Source of the DNA: Streptomyces sp. R21
GTDB taxonomy: Bacteria; Actinomycetota; Actinomycetes; Streptomycetales; Streptomycetaceae
Direction: 5' to 3'
NCBI RefSeq assembly: GCF_041051975.1
Contig: NZ_CP163435.1
Location: 1,364,001-1,428,000, forward strand
Length of the DNA stretch: 64,000 bases
The notes under the pieces are model-generated. The model was given only the letters and a program-made list of their open reading frames with translations, did not search any database and was not told the DNA's origin. The number at the start of each line of letters is the position of its first letter. Within the stretch, counting starts at the first letter, position 1. Positions 48,260 to 56,748 of the stretch are shown in pieces. The translations under genes and the position numbers were made by a program.

Positions 48260-49096
48260 CTACGGCAGGCGCTGCAGGGCCCCCCGGGCGAACACCCGCT
48301 CGAACGCCGACCGGACCAGGGCCCCCTGCGTGCGGTCCAGGACGCCGAAGACCACGTGGTCGAAGCGCTCCGCGAAACGGCCGCCGTCGGCGAGCAGCGC
48401 CCGGAAGGCGCCGGCCACCTGCTCCGGATCGTTCTGGAACACCCCGCAGCCCCAGGCGCCGAGCACCAGCCGCCGGTACCCGTGCGCCGCTGCCGTCTCC
48501 AGCACTCGCTCGGCACGGATGGCGAGGGCGGCCGGCAGTTCGGCCGTGCGCTCGGGGGCGGTGCGCCGGACCACTCCGGCGTTGGGTGCCGCGGCGGTCA
48601 GGAATCCGGCCGTGTACGGATCGTCCAGGAGTCGCCCCCGGTCGTCGCGGAAAACGGGCACGGCAGGTGAGTGGATGACACGGTCCGTGTAGAACGGGTC
48701 GCGGTGGGCGCGGTGGTGGTCGTAGAACTCCCGGGCCCGCAGCACGCACGTGTACAGCGCGGAGGCCCGGCACAGGGCCTCTTCCTGGGCCTGCGCCCCG
48801 TTGAGGTAGCCGCCGCCGGGGTTGCGCGCCGAGGCGAAGTTCAAAACGGCGACAGGGCCGAGAGCGGCGAGCCGGCGGGCGGCCTCCAGGCTACTCTCGC
48901 CTGTGACCTCGAAGAACGTGTCCACGGGGGCGGCAGCCGGTATCGGCACGGAGCCTGGCCCGACCATGCGCGTGCCGTCGCGTGCGGCGTCGACCGCCGC
49001 GGCGATCGGCACCTCGCGCCCCCCGGACGCGCGGTACGCACCCGCCGCGACGATCTCCTCCGTTTCCTGTGCGATCGCACGAAGGCGCGCGCTCAT
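48260..49096 (-). CDS. Bacterial poly(ADP-ribose) glycohydrolase-type macrodomain protein (TIGR02452 family)
   Basis: This 278-residue protein has the microbial PARG signature: VAVLNFASARNPGGGYLNGA followed by QAQEEALCRASALY, i.e. GGG-x(6-8)-QEE with the catalytic Glu pair near residue 108. YTDRVIHSPAVPVFRDDRG, VLGAWGCGVFQNDPEQVAGA and FDHVVFGVLD complete the macrodomain. It removes ADP-ribose from targets in the cytosol. An N-terminal helical segment (LRAIAQETEEIVAAGAY) is typical of the family. It is divergent from egtA with a 258-bp gap. Confidence 0.92.
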   Translation of the reverse strand: MSARLRAIAQETEEIVAAGAYRASGGREVPIAAAVDAARDGTRMVGPGSVPIPAAAPVDTFFEVTGESSLEAARRLAALGPVAVLNFASARNPGGGYLNGAQAQEEALCRASALYTCVLRAREFYDHHRAHRDPFYTDRVIHSPAVPVFRDDRGRLLDDPYTAGFLTAAAPNAGVVRRTAPERTAELPAALAIRAERVLETAAAHGYRRLVLGAWGCGVFQNDPEQVAGAFRALLADGGRFAERFDHVVFGVLDRTQGALVRSAFERVFARGALQRLP

Positions 49097-49354
49097 GGCG
49101 CCACCCCCGTGGGCGCCTCGAACGCGCGCCGCGCGATCTCCCCCGTCGTGCTCATGAACGCATCGTGAGCGATGCTGGTCATGCGGCGCAACAGAGTTTC
49201 GCGGCTCCGCCTACAGCGCGCCCGGGTCCCGAAAGAGCGGATCTGCACCCTTGTGCGAACCCGCATGTGTGGTCTTGGGTAGGACGAGCTGTGCCGGTCC
49301 GGCCCACAAGAAGCCGGGTCGGCGGCATGGGTGGAATCTCAGGAGGATCCCGAC

Positions 49355-50629
49355 ATGTCCGATTCGGTGAGTGACTGTACGGAGAAACGCTCCGGTGTCA
49401 CCGAAGCCGAGGTGGAGGCCCTGGTCCGCGGCATCTGCTTCAAGACCGGCCCGCCCCGCTCCCTCGGCGTCGAAGTGGAATGGATTGTTCATGATCTGCG
49501 GATGCCGCAGCTCCCCGTCATACCCGCACGACTCGAAGCGGCCTACGCCGCTCTGCGGACCCTGCCCCTGCGTTCGGCGCTGACCGTCGAGCCCGGCGGT
49601 CAGCTGGAGCTCAGCTCCCTTCCCGCCGCCTCCCTGATGGAGTGCATCGGGTCCGTGTCCGCCGACCTCGCCGCCGTACGCACGGTACTGCGCGAGGCGG
49701 ATCTCGGCCTCAGCGGTTACGGCCAGGATCCCTGGAACCCCCCGAGCCGCTACCTCCATGAGCCGCGCTACGACGCCATGGAGCGCTACCTCGACCGCAC
49801 CGGCCCGGAGGGCCGCGCCATGATGTGCTCCTCCGCGTCCGTCCAGGTGTGCGTGGACGCCGGGCACGAGGAGCCGGGTCCGCTCGGGCACGGGCGGCGC
49901 TGGTGGCTCGCGCACCAGCTGGGCGCGGTGCTGGTGGCCGCGTTCGCCCACTCGCCGATGGCCGAGGGCCGGTGCACCGGCTGGCGTTCCACGCGCCAGT
50001 CGCTGTGGGCCGGCATGGACCCCGGCCGCTCCAGCGCCCCGTCCCTGTACGGCGACCCGCGCGCCGCCTGGGCCCGGCACGTCCTGGACGCTCCGGTGAT
50101 GTGCGTACGCGAGCCGGACGGGCCGTGGGGAGTGCCGGACGGCATGACCTTCCGCGACTGGACCCGCTCCGACGCGCCGCCCGGCCGGGAGGATCTGGAG
50201 TATCACCTCACCACCCTGTTCCCGCCGGTGCGGCCGCGCGGCCATCTGGAACTCCGCATGATCGACGCCCAGCCGGGCGACGACGGATGGATCGTGCCGC
50301 TCGCGGTGACGGCAGCCCTCTTCGACGACGCGGAGGCCGCCGAGACGGCGTACCGGACGGTGAAACCCCTTGCGGAGCGGGCGGGTTCGCGGCCCGCCCC
50401 GTGCAATCCGCTGTGGGACGCGGCCGCCCGGTCCGCGCTCACCGACCCGGACCTGCACGAGGCCGCCCTCACCTGTTTCAGGGCCGCGGCCGAGGCGCTG
50501 CCCCGGCTGGGCGCCAGTGCCGAAGTGCAGGACGCCGTCGCGCAGTTCACCGACCGCTACGTCGCCCGCGGCCGCTGCCCGGCCGATGATCTGCTCAGCC
50601 AGTTCCACGGGAAGGACGACCGCACATGA
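49355..50629 (+). CDS. egtA: Ergothioneine biosynthesis glutamate-cysteine ligase EgtA
   Basis: This 424-residue GCS2-family ligase makes gamma-glutamylcysteine, the sulfur donor for EgtB. Seen are RSLGVEVEWIVHD near the N-terminus, TVEPGGQLELSSLPAASL, MMCSSASVQVCVDAG, HSPMAEGRCTGWRSTRQSLW and HLELRMIDAQPGDDGW. ATG 49355 has AGGAGG 8 nt upstream. Its stop overlaps the egtB start (ATGA). It is the first gene of the operon egtABCD. Confidence 0.93.
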   Translation: MSDSVSDCTEKRSGVTEAEVEALVRGICFKTGPPRSLGVEVEWIVHDLRMPQLPVIPARLEAAYAALRTLPLRSALTVEPGGQLELSSLPAASLMECIGSVSADLAAVRTVLREADLGLSGYGQDPWNPPSRYLHEPRYDAMERYLDRTGPEGRAMMCSSASVQVCVDAGHEEPGPLGHGRRWWLAHQLGAVLVAAFAHSPMAEGRCTGWRSTRQSLWAGMDPGRSSAPSLYGDPRAAWARHVLDAPVMCVREPDGPWGVPDGMTFRDWTRSDAPPGREDLEYHLTTLFPPVRPRGHLELRMIDAQPGDDGWIVPLAVTAALFDDAEAAETAYRTVKPLAERAGSRPAPCNPLWDAAARSALTDPDLHEAALTCFRAAAEALPRLGASAEVQDAVAQFTDRYVARGRCPADDLLSQFHGKDDRT

Positions 50630-51951
50630 CCGCCCCCGACGCACTCACGGACCCCGAGGCGCTCCGCGAGCGGGCCCGGGACACGCTGACCACGGCGCGC
50701 GAGCGGACCGCGCTCCTCACGTCCTGCGTGGAGGAGCCCGAACTGACCGCGCAGCACTCGCCGTTGATGTCCCCACTGGTGTGGGACCTCGCGCACATCG
50801 GCAACCAGGAGGAGCTGTGGCTGCTGCGCGCGGTCGCGGGGCGTGACGCGATCCGGCCGGAGATCGACGGGATCTACGACGCGTTCGAGCACTCGCGCGC
50901 CGAGCGCCCCTCGCTGCCGCTGCTGCCGCCGGACGAGGCCCGCCGCTATGTCGCCGAGGTGCGCGGGCGGGCCCTGGACGTGCTGGAGAGCACACGCTTC
51001 GACGGCACGCGGCTGACCGAGGCGGGCTTCGCGTTCGGGATGATCGCGCAGCACGAACAGCAGCACGACGAGACGATGCTGATCACCCATCAGCTGCGCA
51101 AGGGCCCGGCGGCCCTCACCGCGCCGGACCCCGCGCCCGCCCCGCTGGACACCGGCCCTGCCGAAGTCCTGGTCCCCGGCGGCCCGTTCACGATGGGCAC
51201 GTCCGCCGAGCCGTGGTCGCTGGACAACGAGCGGCCCGCACACCGGCGCGAGGTCGCCCCGTTCTTCATCGACACCACCCCGGTGACGAACGGCGCGTTC
51301 CAGGCCTTCATCGAAGACGGCGGCTACGACACCGAGCGCTGGTGGACGCCGCAGGGCTGGGACCACATCCGCGCGCACGGGATCGACGCGCCGCTGTACT
51401 GGCGACGGGAGGGCGGGCAGTGGCTGCGGCGGCGCTTCGGCGTCACTGAGGCCGTCCCGCCCGACGAGCCGGTGCTGCACGTGTGCTGGTACGAGGCGGA
51501 CGCGTACGCGCGCTGGGCGGGGCGTCGGCTGCCCACCGAGACCGAGTGGGAGAAGGCGGCCCGCCACGACCCGGTCTCCGACCGTTCCCGGCGCTACCCG
51601 TGGGGCGACGCCGACCCGACACCCGAGCACGCCAACCTCGGGCAGCGGCATCTGCGTCCGGCCCCGGCCGGCAGCTATCCGCAGGGTGAATCTCCGCTCG
51701 GCGTACGGCAGTTGATAGGCGACGTCTGGGAGTGGACGGCGAGCGACTTCCTGCCGTACTCCGGCTTCTCGGCGTTCCCGTACAAGGAGTACTCGGAGGT
51801 GTTCTTCGGGCCGGAGTACAAGGTGCTGCGCGGCGGTTCGTTCGCCGTGGACGCGGTGGCCTGCCGGGGCACGTTCCGCAACTGGGACTACCCGATCCGG
51901 CGGCAGATCTTCTCCGGGTTCCGTACGGCCCGCTCCGCGGAGGATGTCTGA
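50626..51951 (+). CDS. egtB: Ergothioneine biosynthesis sulfoxide synthase EgtB
   Basis: This 441-residue non-haem iron enzyme joins gamma-glutamylcysteine to hercynine as a sulfoxide using O2. The N-terminal DinB-type domain supplies the His ligands: DLAHIGNQEELW (near residue 57) and AQHEQQHDETM (near 144 and 148). The C-terminal formylglycine-generating-enzyme-like domain has TTPVTNGAFQAFIEDGGY, PTETEWEKAARHDP, GDVWEWTASDF and GGSFAVDAVACRGTFRNWDY. It overlaps egtA by 4 nt and egtC by 1 nt. Confidence 0.95.
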   Translation: MTAPDALTDPEALRERARDTLTTARERTALLTSCVEEPELTAQHSPLMSPLVWDLAHIGNQEELWLLRAVAGRDAIRPEIDGIYDAFEHSRAERPSLPLLPPDEARRYVAEVRGRALDVLESTRFDGTRLTEAGFAFGMIAQHEQQHDETMLITHQLRKGPAALTAPDPAPAPLDTGPAEVLVPGGPFTMGTSAEPWSLDNERPAHRREVAPFFIDTTPVTNGAFQAFIEDGGYDTERWWTPQGWDHIRAHGIDAPLYWRREGGQWLRRRFGVTEAVPPDEPVLHVCWYEADAYARWAGRRLPTETEWEKAARHDPVSDRSRRYPWGDADPTPEHANLGQRHLRPAPAGSYPQGESPLGVRQLIGDVWEWTASDFLPYSGFSAFPYKEYSEVFFGPEYKVLRGGSFAVDAVACRGTFRNWDYPIRRQIFSGFRTARSAEDV

Positions 51952-52787
51952 TGTGCCGTCATCTGGCGTACCTGGGGCCCGAGGAGCCGCTCGGCAGGCT
52001 CCTCGTCCAGCCGCCGCACAGCCTCTTCCGGCAGTCCTGGGCACCCCGGCGTCAGCGGCACGGCACCGTCAACGCCGATGGTTTCGGGGTGGGTTGGTAC
52101 GCCGAAGGGGATCCCGTTCCGGCGCGCTACCGGCGCACCGGGCCCATCTGGGGGGACCAGTCCTTCGCCGACCTGGCGCGGGTGGTGCGCTCGGGGGCAC
52201 TGCTCGCGGCGGTGCGGGACGCGACCGTCGCGGGCGCGGACGGGGAGGCCGCGGCGGCACCGTTCGCCGCGGGCGCCTGGCTGTTCAGCCACAACGGGGC
52301 GGTCGCCGGGTGGCCGCGCTCGCTCGCCCCGCTCGTCACGACCCTGCCGCCGCTCGAGATCCTCTCGCTGGAGGCGCGCTGCGACTCGGCCCTCGTCTGG
52401 GCGCTGCTGCTGCACCGGCTGCGCAGCGGTGACGAGGCGGGGCAGGCACTGGCCGACACGGTGCTGGAGGTCGCCGAGGCGGCCCCGGGCTCGCGGCTCA
52501 ACCTGCTGCTCACCGACGGCGAGACGATCACCGCGACGGCCTGGGGCGACACCCTCTGGTATCTCTCCGAGCCCGGCCGCCGCACCGTCGTGGCCTCCGA
52601 GCCGTACGACGACGACCCGCACTGGCAGGAGGTGCCGGACCGCACGCTGCTCGCGGCGAGCCGCACCGACGTTCTGCTCACCCCGCTCAAGGAGCCCCAC
52701 GAGAAGCCCGAAACCGGCGGCCCGCCCGAACCGGGCGACGCGCACGACCACCTGGCACCCGCCACACCCAAGGAGCCCCGTACGTGA
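51951..52787 (+). CDS. egtC: Ergothioneine biosynthesis amidohydrolase EgtC
   Basis: This 278-residue class II glutamine-amidotransferase-fold enzyme removes the gamma-glutamyl group from the EgtB product. After removal of Met the N-terminal nucleophile is Cys2 (MCRHLAYLGPEEPLG). NADGFGVGWYAEGDPVPARY, WLFSHNGAVAGWPRSL and SLEARCDSALVWALLL are the family motifs. About 35 C-terminal residues (EKPETGGPPEPGDAHDH region) form a Pro/Asp-rich tail. The start ATG shares one base with the egtB stop (TGATG). Confidence 0.94.
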   Translation: MCRHLAYLGPEEPLGRLLVQPPHSLFRQSWAPRRQRHGTVNADGFGVGWYAEGDPVPARYRRTGPIWGDQSFADLARVVRSGALLAAVRDATVAGADGEAAAAPFAAGAWLFSHNGAVAGWPRSLAPLVTTLPPLEILSLEARCDSALVWALLLHRLRSGDEAGQALADTVLEVAEAAPGSRLNLLLTDGETITATAWGDTLWYLSEPGRRTVVASEPYDDDPHWQEVPDRTLLAASRTDVLLTPLKEPHEKPETGGPPEPGDAHDHLAPATPKEPRT

Positions 52788-53746
52788 GCCCGTTCCTTCT
52801 CACCCGCACCCTGCCCGAGGACGCCACCGACGCGGCCCTGCGCACCGACGTCCTGCACGGCCTCACCGGCACGCCCAAGACGCTGCCGCCGAAGTGGTTC
52901 TACGACGCGCACGGCAGCGAGCTCTTCGACAAGATCACCGAACTGCCCGAGTACTATCCGACCCGCGCCGAGCGGGAGATCCTGATCGCCCGGGCCGCCG
53001 AGATCGCCGCGGCGACGGGCGCCCGCACACTCGTCGAGCTGGGTTCCGGCTCGTCGGAGAAGACCCGGCACCTGCTGGACGCGCTGCCGGGCCTGCACAC
53101 GTATGTGCCGGTCGACGTGAGCGAGAGCGCGCTCACCCAGGCCGGGCAGGCGCTGATCGCCGAGCAGCCGGATCTGGCCGTGCACGCGCTGATCGCCGAC
53201 TTCACCGGCGGTCTGGCCCTGCCGGGCACGCCCGGGCCGCGGCTCGTGGCGTTCCTGGGCGGCACGATCGGCAATCTGCTGCCCGCCGAACGCGCCGCGT
53301 TCCTGGCCTCCGTACGGTCCCTGCTGTCCCCGGGCGACGCCCTGTTGCTCGGTACCGACCTGGTCAAGGACGAGTCGGTCCTTGTGGCGGCGTACGACGA
53401 CGCGGCCGGGGTGACGGCCGCGTTCAACAAGAACGTGCTCGCCGTCGTCAACCGTGAACTCGGCGCCGACTTCGACCCCGACGCCTTCTCCCATGTCGCC
53501 CTCTGGGACGCCGAGCACGAGTGGATCGAGATGCGGCTGCGCGCGCTGACCGCGCAGACGGTGAAGATCCCCGCCCTCGACCTCGCCGTCGACTTCGCGG
53601 ACGGCGAGGAACTGCGCACCGAGATCTCGGCGAAGTTCCGCGAGGAGGGCGTGCGCTCGGAACTGGCCGCGTCAGGGCTGGAGTTGACCCATTGGTGGAC
53701 GGACGAGAAGAACCGGTTCGCACTGTCGCTGAGCGTGGCCGGGTGA
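52784..53746 (+). CDS. egtD: L-histidine N-alpha-methyltransferase EgtD
   Basis: This 320-residue SAM-dependent methyltransferase trimethylates histidine to hercynine, the first step of the pathway. It has KWFYDAHGSELFDKITELPE, YYPTRAEREIL, the SAM loop LVELGSGSSEKTRHLLDAL, VPVDVSESALTQAG, AFLGGTIGNL, GTDLVKDESVLVAAYDD and the C-terminal LTHWWTDEKNRFALSLS. The GTG start overlaps the egtC stop (GTGA). No egtE lies downstream; the next gene is convergent. Confidence 0.95.
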   Translation: MSPFLLTRTLPEDATDAALRTDVLHGLTGTPKTLPPKWFYDAHGSELFDKITELPEYYPTRAEREILIARAAEIAAATGARTLVELGSGSSEKTRHLLDALPGLHTYVPVDVSESALTQAGQALIAEQPDLAVHALIADFTGGLALPGTPGPRLVAFLGGTIGNLLPAERAAFLASVRSLLSPGDALLLGTDLVKDESVLVAAYDDAAGVTAAFNKNVLAVVNRELGADFDPDAFSHVALWDAEHEWIEMRLRALTAQTVKIPALDLAVDFADGEELRTEISAKFREEGVRSELAASGLELTHWWTDEKNRFALSLSVAG

Positions 53747-53775
53747 GGCGCACCGGCCTTCCGGAGGAACGGGGC

Positions 53776-55035
53776 TCACTCCTGACCGCCCTTCAGCGTC
53801 TCGGTGATCCGGCGTGAGGCGCGCCGGGCCTCGGTCGCCGGGTCGGATCCGGTGAGGACCTTCGTCATGTAGTCCTTGATCGGGTTGTCTGCCTCGACGG
53901 CTGCCCAGTCGGGGGAGGAGGGGGTCGCCCGGCCCTGTGCGGCGCCCGCCGCCATGGCCGCGACTCCCTCCTCACCGGCGACCGCGCTCGCCAGGCTCGT
54001 CTTGTTCGGCACGTAGTTCATGGTCCGGGCGAGCTCGGTCTGCCACTTGGCGCCGGCCAGCGCGGCGACGACGGCGACGGCTCCCTGGCGGTTGTCGGTC
54101 GTCTTGCGCACCACGAGGTCGGAGCCGCCGGTGAACACGGCACCCGGCTCCCCGGCCGTCTTGCCGGGCACGGGGAAGAAGCCCAACTTCGCCTCCAGGT
54201 CCGGGTTCTGCCGCACGATGGCCTGGGCGAGCCCGGGCACGGCCACGAGCTGCGCCACGTGCCCCCGGGCGAACACCCCGGCCTGCGGCGGGTGTTCCTC
54301 ATCCGCGGTCGCAGGCCCGTCACCGAGGGCCTGGAGGCGCCGGTAGAAGTCCATGCCGCGCAGCGCGGCGGGCGTCTGCAGGGTCCCCTCCCAGTGCCCG
54401 ACGCTCTCCTTCGCGAGATCGCCGCCCTCGTCCCAGATGAACCCGGCCAGGGTGTACCAGTCCTGTCCGGCCAGGTAAATACCTTGGTTCCCACCGGAGT
54501 TGAGCCGCTCGGTGTCCGCCAGCCACTGCTCGCGGGTGACCGGCGGCCGTTTGATGCCGGCCTCGGCGAACAGGTCCTTGCGGTAGATGACGACGCGGTT
54601 GGCGGCGTACCACGGGATGCCGTACTGGTGGTTGCGGACCTGGCCGGGGTCGGCAAGGCCGGGGAGCCAGCCGTCCGAGCCCCAGTCGCGCACCGACTCC
54701 AGGGTCAGGTCGTCCAGGCCGCCCTTGTCGACGTACTGCGCGACCTGTGTGTTGCCGACCTCGATGACGTCGGGCGCGCCCGCGTCGTCCCGCTTGAGCG
54801 CCGCCTCGACCTTCTCGCCGATCCCGGTCCACTGCTGGATGCGGATGTCGAGGTCGAGATCCCCGTGCTCCTGCTCGAACGCCTTCGTGAACCGCTCCAG
54901 GAACGCCGGGGACGCGCTGTCCTTCATCAGCCACACCGTGACGGTCCGCCGCTCGGTCCCTCCTCCCGGAAGGACACCGCACGCGGTGAGCAGGGAGGCG
55001 GATACACAGAGAAGGGCGAGGAGGCGACGTCTCAC
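53776..55035 (-). CDS. ABC transporter extracellular sugar-binding lipoprotein
   Basis: This 419-residue solute-binding protein (SBP_bac_1 family) opens with a lipoprotein signal VRRRLLALLCVSASLLTACG (lipobox Cys19). VTVWLMKDSASPAFLERFTK, AFEQEHGDLDLDIRIQQWTG, GAPDVIEVGNTQVAQYV and FTGGSDLVVRKTTDNRQGAV are typical of oligosaccharide binders. GTG 55035 was chosen at the start of the signal, with AGGA upstream; a longer open frame upstream is not plausible. No permease genes are adjacent, so the partner ABC components lie elsewhere. A DasR-like box lies 95 bp upstream, hinting at N-acetylglucosamine or chitobiose-related control. Confidence 0.88.
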   Translation of the reverse strand: MRRRLLALLCVSASLLTACGVLPGGGTERRTVTVWLMKDSASPAFLERFTKAFEQEHGDLDLDIRIQQWTGIGEKVEAALKRDDAGAPDVIEVGNTQVAQYVDKGGLDDLTLESVRDWGSDGWLPGLADPGQVRNHQYGIPWYAANRVVIYRKDLFAEAGIKRPPVTREQWLADTERLNSGGNQGIYLAGQDWYTLAGFIWDEGGDLAKESVGHWEGTLQTPAALRGMDFYRRLQALGDGPATADEEHPPQAGVFARGHVAQLVAVPGLAQAIVRQNPDLEAKLGFFPVPGKTAGEPGAVFTGGSDLVVRKTTDNRQGAVAVVAALAGAKWQTELARTMNYVPNKTSLASAVAGEEGVAAMAAGAAQGRATPSSPDWAAVEADNPIKDYMTKVLTGSDPATEARRASRRITETLKGGQE

Positions 55036-55129
55036 GAGGGGTCCTGTTCTGCCTTGTCCGCCTTGCGGACAGGGGACGGGAGGCCCGACGTGGGGGACGA
55101 GCTCGGCGCTCGTACGGGTGTGCTGGATT

Positions 55130-55143
55130 TTGGTATGGACCAA
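55130..55143 (-). promoter_or_regulatory. DasR-like (GntR-type) operator TTGGT-CCAT-ACCAA
   Basis: On the minus strand the 14-bp dyad TTGGTCCATACCAA lies 95 bp before the GTG of the binding-protein gene. It matches the recalled DasR consensus core TGGTCTAGACCA at 10 of 12 positions, with perfect 5-bp arms. DasR represses GlcNAc/chitin uptake genes in Streptomyces. Confidence 0.6.
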
Positions 55144-55348
55144 TCCGGCCGTCAAGGGCGGATCCGGCCACCGAGACGGCGAAAGGGGCCGCACTTCGCC
55201 GCCGTACGCAAGGCATGCGGGCGCCGTACGGGGTAGGAAGCACCCGGAGAGGTCGCTTCCGGCCCTCCGACATCTCGCGGACCGCCGCGCCGTGGGGCAC
55301 CGTGGAATGACGCGTGGCACACCCGCCACGGCGGAGAGGAGTTCCCGC

Positions 55349-55564
55349 ATGTCCGACCACACGTACCGGGTCACCGAGATCGTCGGCACCTCGCCCGAGA
55401 GCGTCGACAAGGCCATCCGCAACGGCATCGCCCGCGCCTCGCAGACCCTGCGCAACCTGGACTGGTTCGAGGTCACACAGGTCAGGGGGCAGATCGAGAA
55501 CGGGCAGGTCCAGCACTACCAGGTCGGCCTGAAGGTCGGCTTCCGACTGGAGGACGCGGACTAG
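55349..55564 (+). CDS. Dodecin family flavin-binding protein
   Basis: This 71-residue protein matches dodecin along its length: YRVTEIVGTSPESVDKAIRN, then GIARASQTLRNLDWFEVTQV, then GQIENGQVQHYQVGLKVGFR. Dodecins form hollow dodecamers that store FMN, riboflavin or CoA. The Trp in NLDWFEV is the usual flavin-stacking residue. The ATG has GAGAGGAG about 7 nt upstream. It is divergent from the ABC lipoprotein gene and convergent with the HAD phosphatase gene. Confidence 0.93.
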   Translation: MSDHTYRVTEIVGTSPESVDKAIRNGIARASQTLRNLDWFEVTQVRGQIENGQVQHYQVGLKVGFRLEDAD

Positions 55565-55636
55565 CTCCCGAACGAGCGAACCGGGCGATTACCGGGCGGA
55601 CCACTGAGGATCACCCCGCCATCGGCGGAGGCACCC

Positions 55637-56131
55637 TCAGGTCCGCCCCTCCCGCTCCTGCGCGTCCTTGAGCGCCGCGGACGCGGCCGCCCAGCGCGCC
55701 CGCACGACGGAGAAGCCGGCCCGCTGCGCGTCGTCGCACACGAGCTCGTCGTCGTCCACGAGGACGCGGATCTCGCGGTCACGGGCGAGCCGGCGGAGGA
55801 TCTCCAGCTTGGTGCGCCGGGCGGGCCTGCGGTCGTCGTTGCGCCGCATCCAGATGCGCCCCTCCGGCAGCCCCTGCGCGGCCAGCCAGTCGACGGTGTC
55901 GCGGCGGCAGCGCTCGGGACGGCCGGTGAGGTAGACGACCTCGCACTCCTCCGCGCTCTTCAGCGCGAGCGCAACGCCCTCGGCGAGCGGCGGATCCTGC
56001 GGCGCCGCCGCGAAGAACGCGGCCCAGTCCCTTGGCTTGCGCTCCAGAAACCGCTGCCGGTGGGCGCTGTCGGCGAGCGTGCCGTCGAGGTCGAACACGG
56101 CGAGCGGTCTGGTCCTGCTGTTCTGCGTCAC
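55637..56131 (-). CDS. HAD-superfamily phosphatase (polynucleotide kinase 3'-phosphatase-like)
   Basis: A 164-residue HAD hydrolase. Motif I is LAVFDLDGTLADSAHRQRFL (nucleophile near residue 14), motif II VVYLTGRPERCRRDTVDWLA (Thr), and RPARRTKLEILRRLARD plus VRVLVDDDELVCDDAQ-like residues (IRVLVDDDELVCDD) supply motifs III and IV. The short cap and the LTGRPE/R pattern resemble the phosphatase domain of polynucleotide kinases and acid-phosphatase-like HADs. It is probably cytosolic. It is a single gene; about 70 bp separate it from the convergent dodecin gene. Confidence 0.85.
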   Translation of the reverse strand: MTQNSRTRPLAVFDLDGTLADSAHRQRFLERKPRDWAAFFAAAPQDPPLAEGVALALKSAEECEVVYLTGRPERCRRDTVDWLAAQGLPEGRIWMRRNDDRRPARRTKLEILRRLARDREIRVLVDDDELVCDDAQRAGFSVVRARWAAASAALKDAQEREGRT

Positions 56132-56431
56132 ACGGGCCAGCCTAGACAGCGCCGGGGGTGACCGGCGCGCGGCGGTACGGCGCCCTCGCCGGTCGCCCCC
56201 GGCGAGTGCGCATGCGCCGCGATCTCACATCACTTCCGTACGGCAAGCCCCGCGAGGGCCGCTGCGGTTCGGCGCCCGCACTGGCGAGCGGGACACCACG
56301 ACACATACCGCTCGCCGCATGAACTCCCGCTCGCACCAGCGAGGTTCGCCTCCTGGAGACCCGTCCGATCCATTGACGTGCACACGCCCACCCCCTACAG
56401 TCCGACCGGTTTTCCGAACCTCGTTCGGTAT

Positions 56432-56700
56432 ACCGACCAACCGTTCAGCACCTCCACCAACTACCCGACCCGCTATCTGCGGCACTCCAACTACCGGCTG
56501 GTGCTGGATGCCAACGACGGCACCACGAAGTTCGCGCAGGATGTGACGTTCTAACGGACGGCGGGCCTGGCCGACGCCTCATGGTCATCCGTCCGTTCCC
56601 GCAACTCCCCTGACCGTTACGTCCGGAACGCAGAATACGTCCTGCACATCGACGCGATCTTGACCGGCGCAGCCACGTCCGACGCCATACCGGGGTCGGC
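56432..56700 (+). pseudogene. Decayed AbfB (CBM42) arabinose-binding domain
   Basis: One plus-strand frame reads STNYPTRYLRHSNYRLVLDA, then NDGTTKFAQDVTF, a TAA stop at 56552-56554, then RTAGLADASWSSVRSRNSPD and RYVRNAEYVLHIDAILTGAA. These are the paired modules of an AbfB domain, as in the intact protein at 39915-41324 (YPGYYLRHYNYQLRVDPTDG). The catalytic domain, start and signal are gone. The second module has lost conserved residues (SRNSPDRYVRNAEY for SYNFPDRYIRHSNY-like). It is the 3' end of a lost arabinofuranosidase-type gene. Confidence 0.75.
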
Positions 56701-56748
56701 CACCAGCCGCTCCGAACCCCACCCCCCGCACCCCCAGGAGCCTCCCCC

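Noticed and set aside
55595..55650. Terminator between dodecin and HAD genes
   Set aside because: An imperfect inverted repeat (GGGCGGACC..TGAGG / CCTCAGGTCCGCCC) is present but its arms are mismatched and one arm lies inside the HAD coding end, so it was not listed as a feature.
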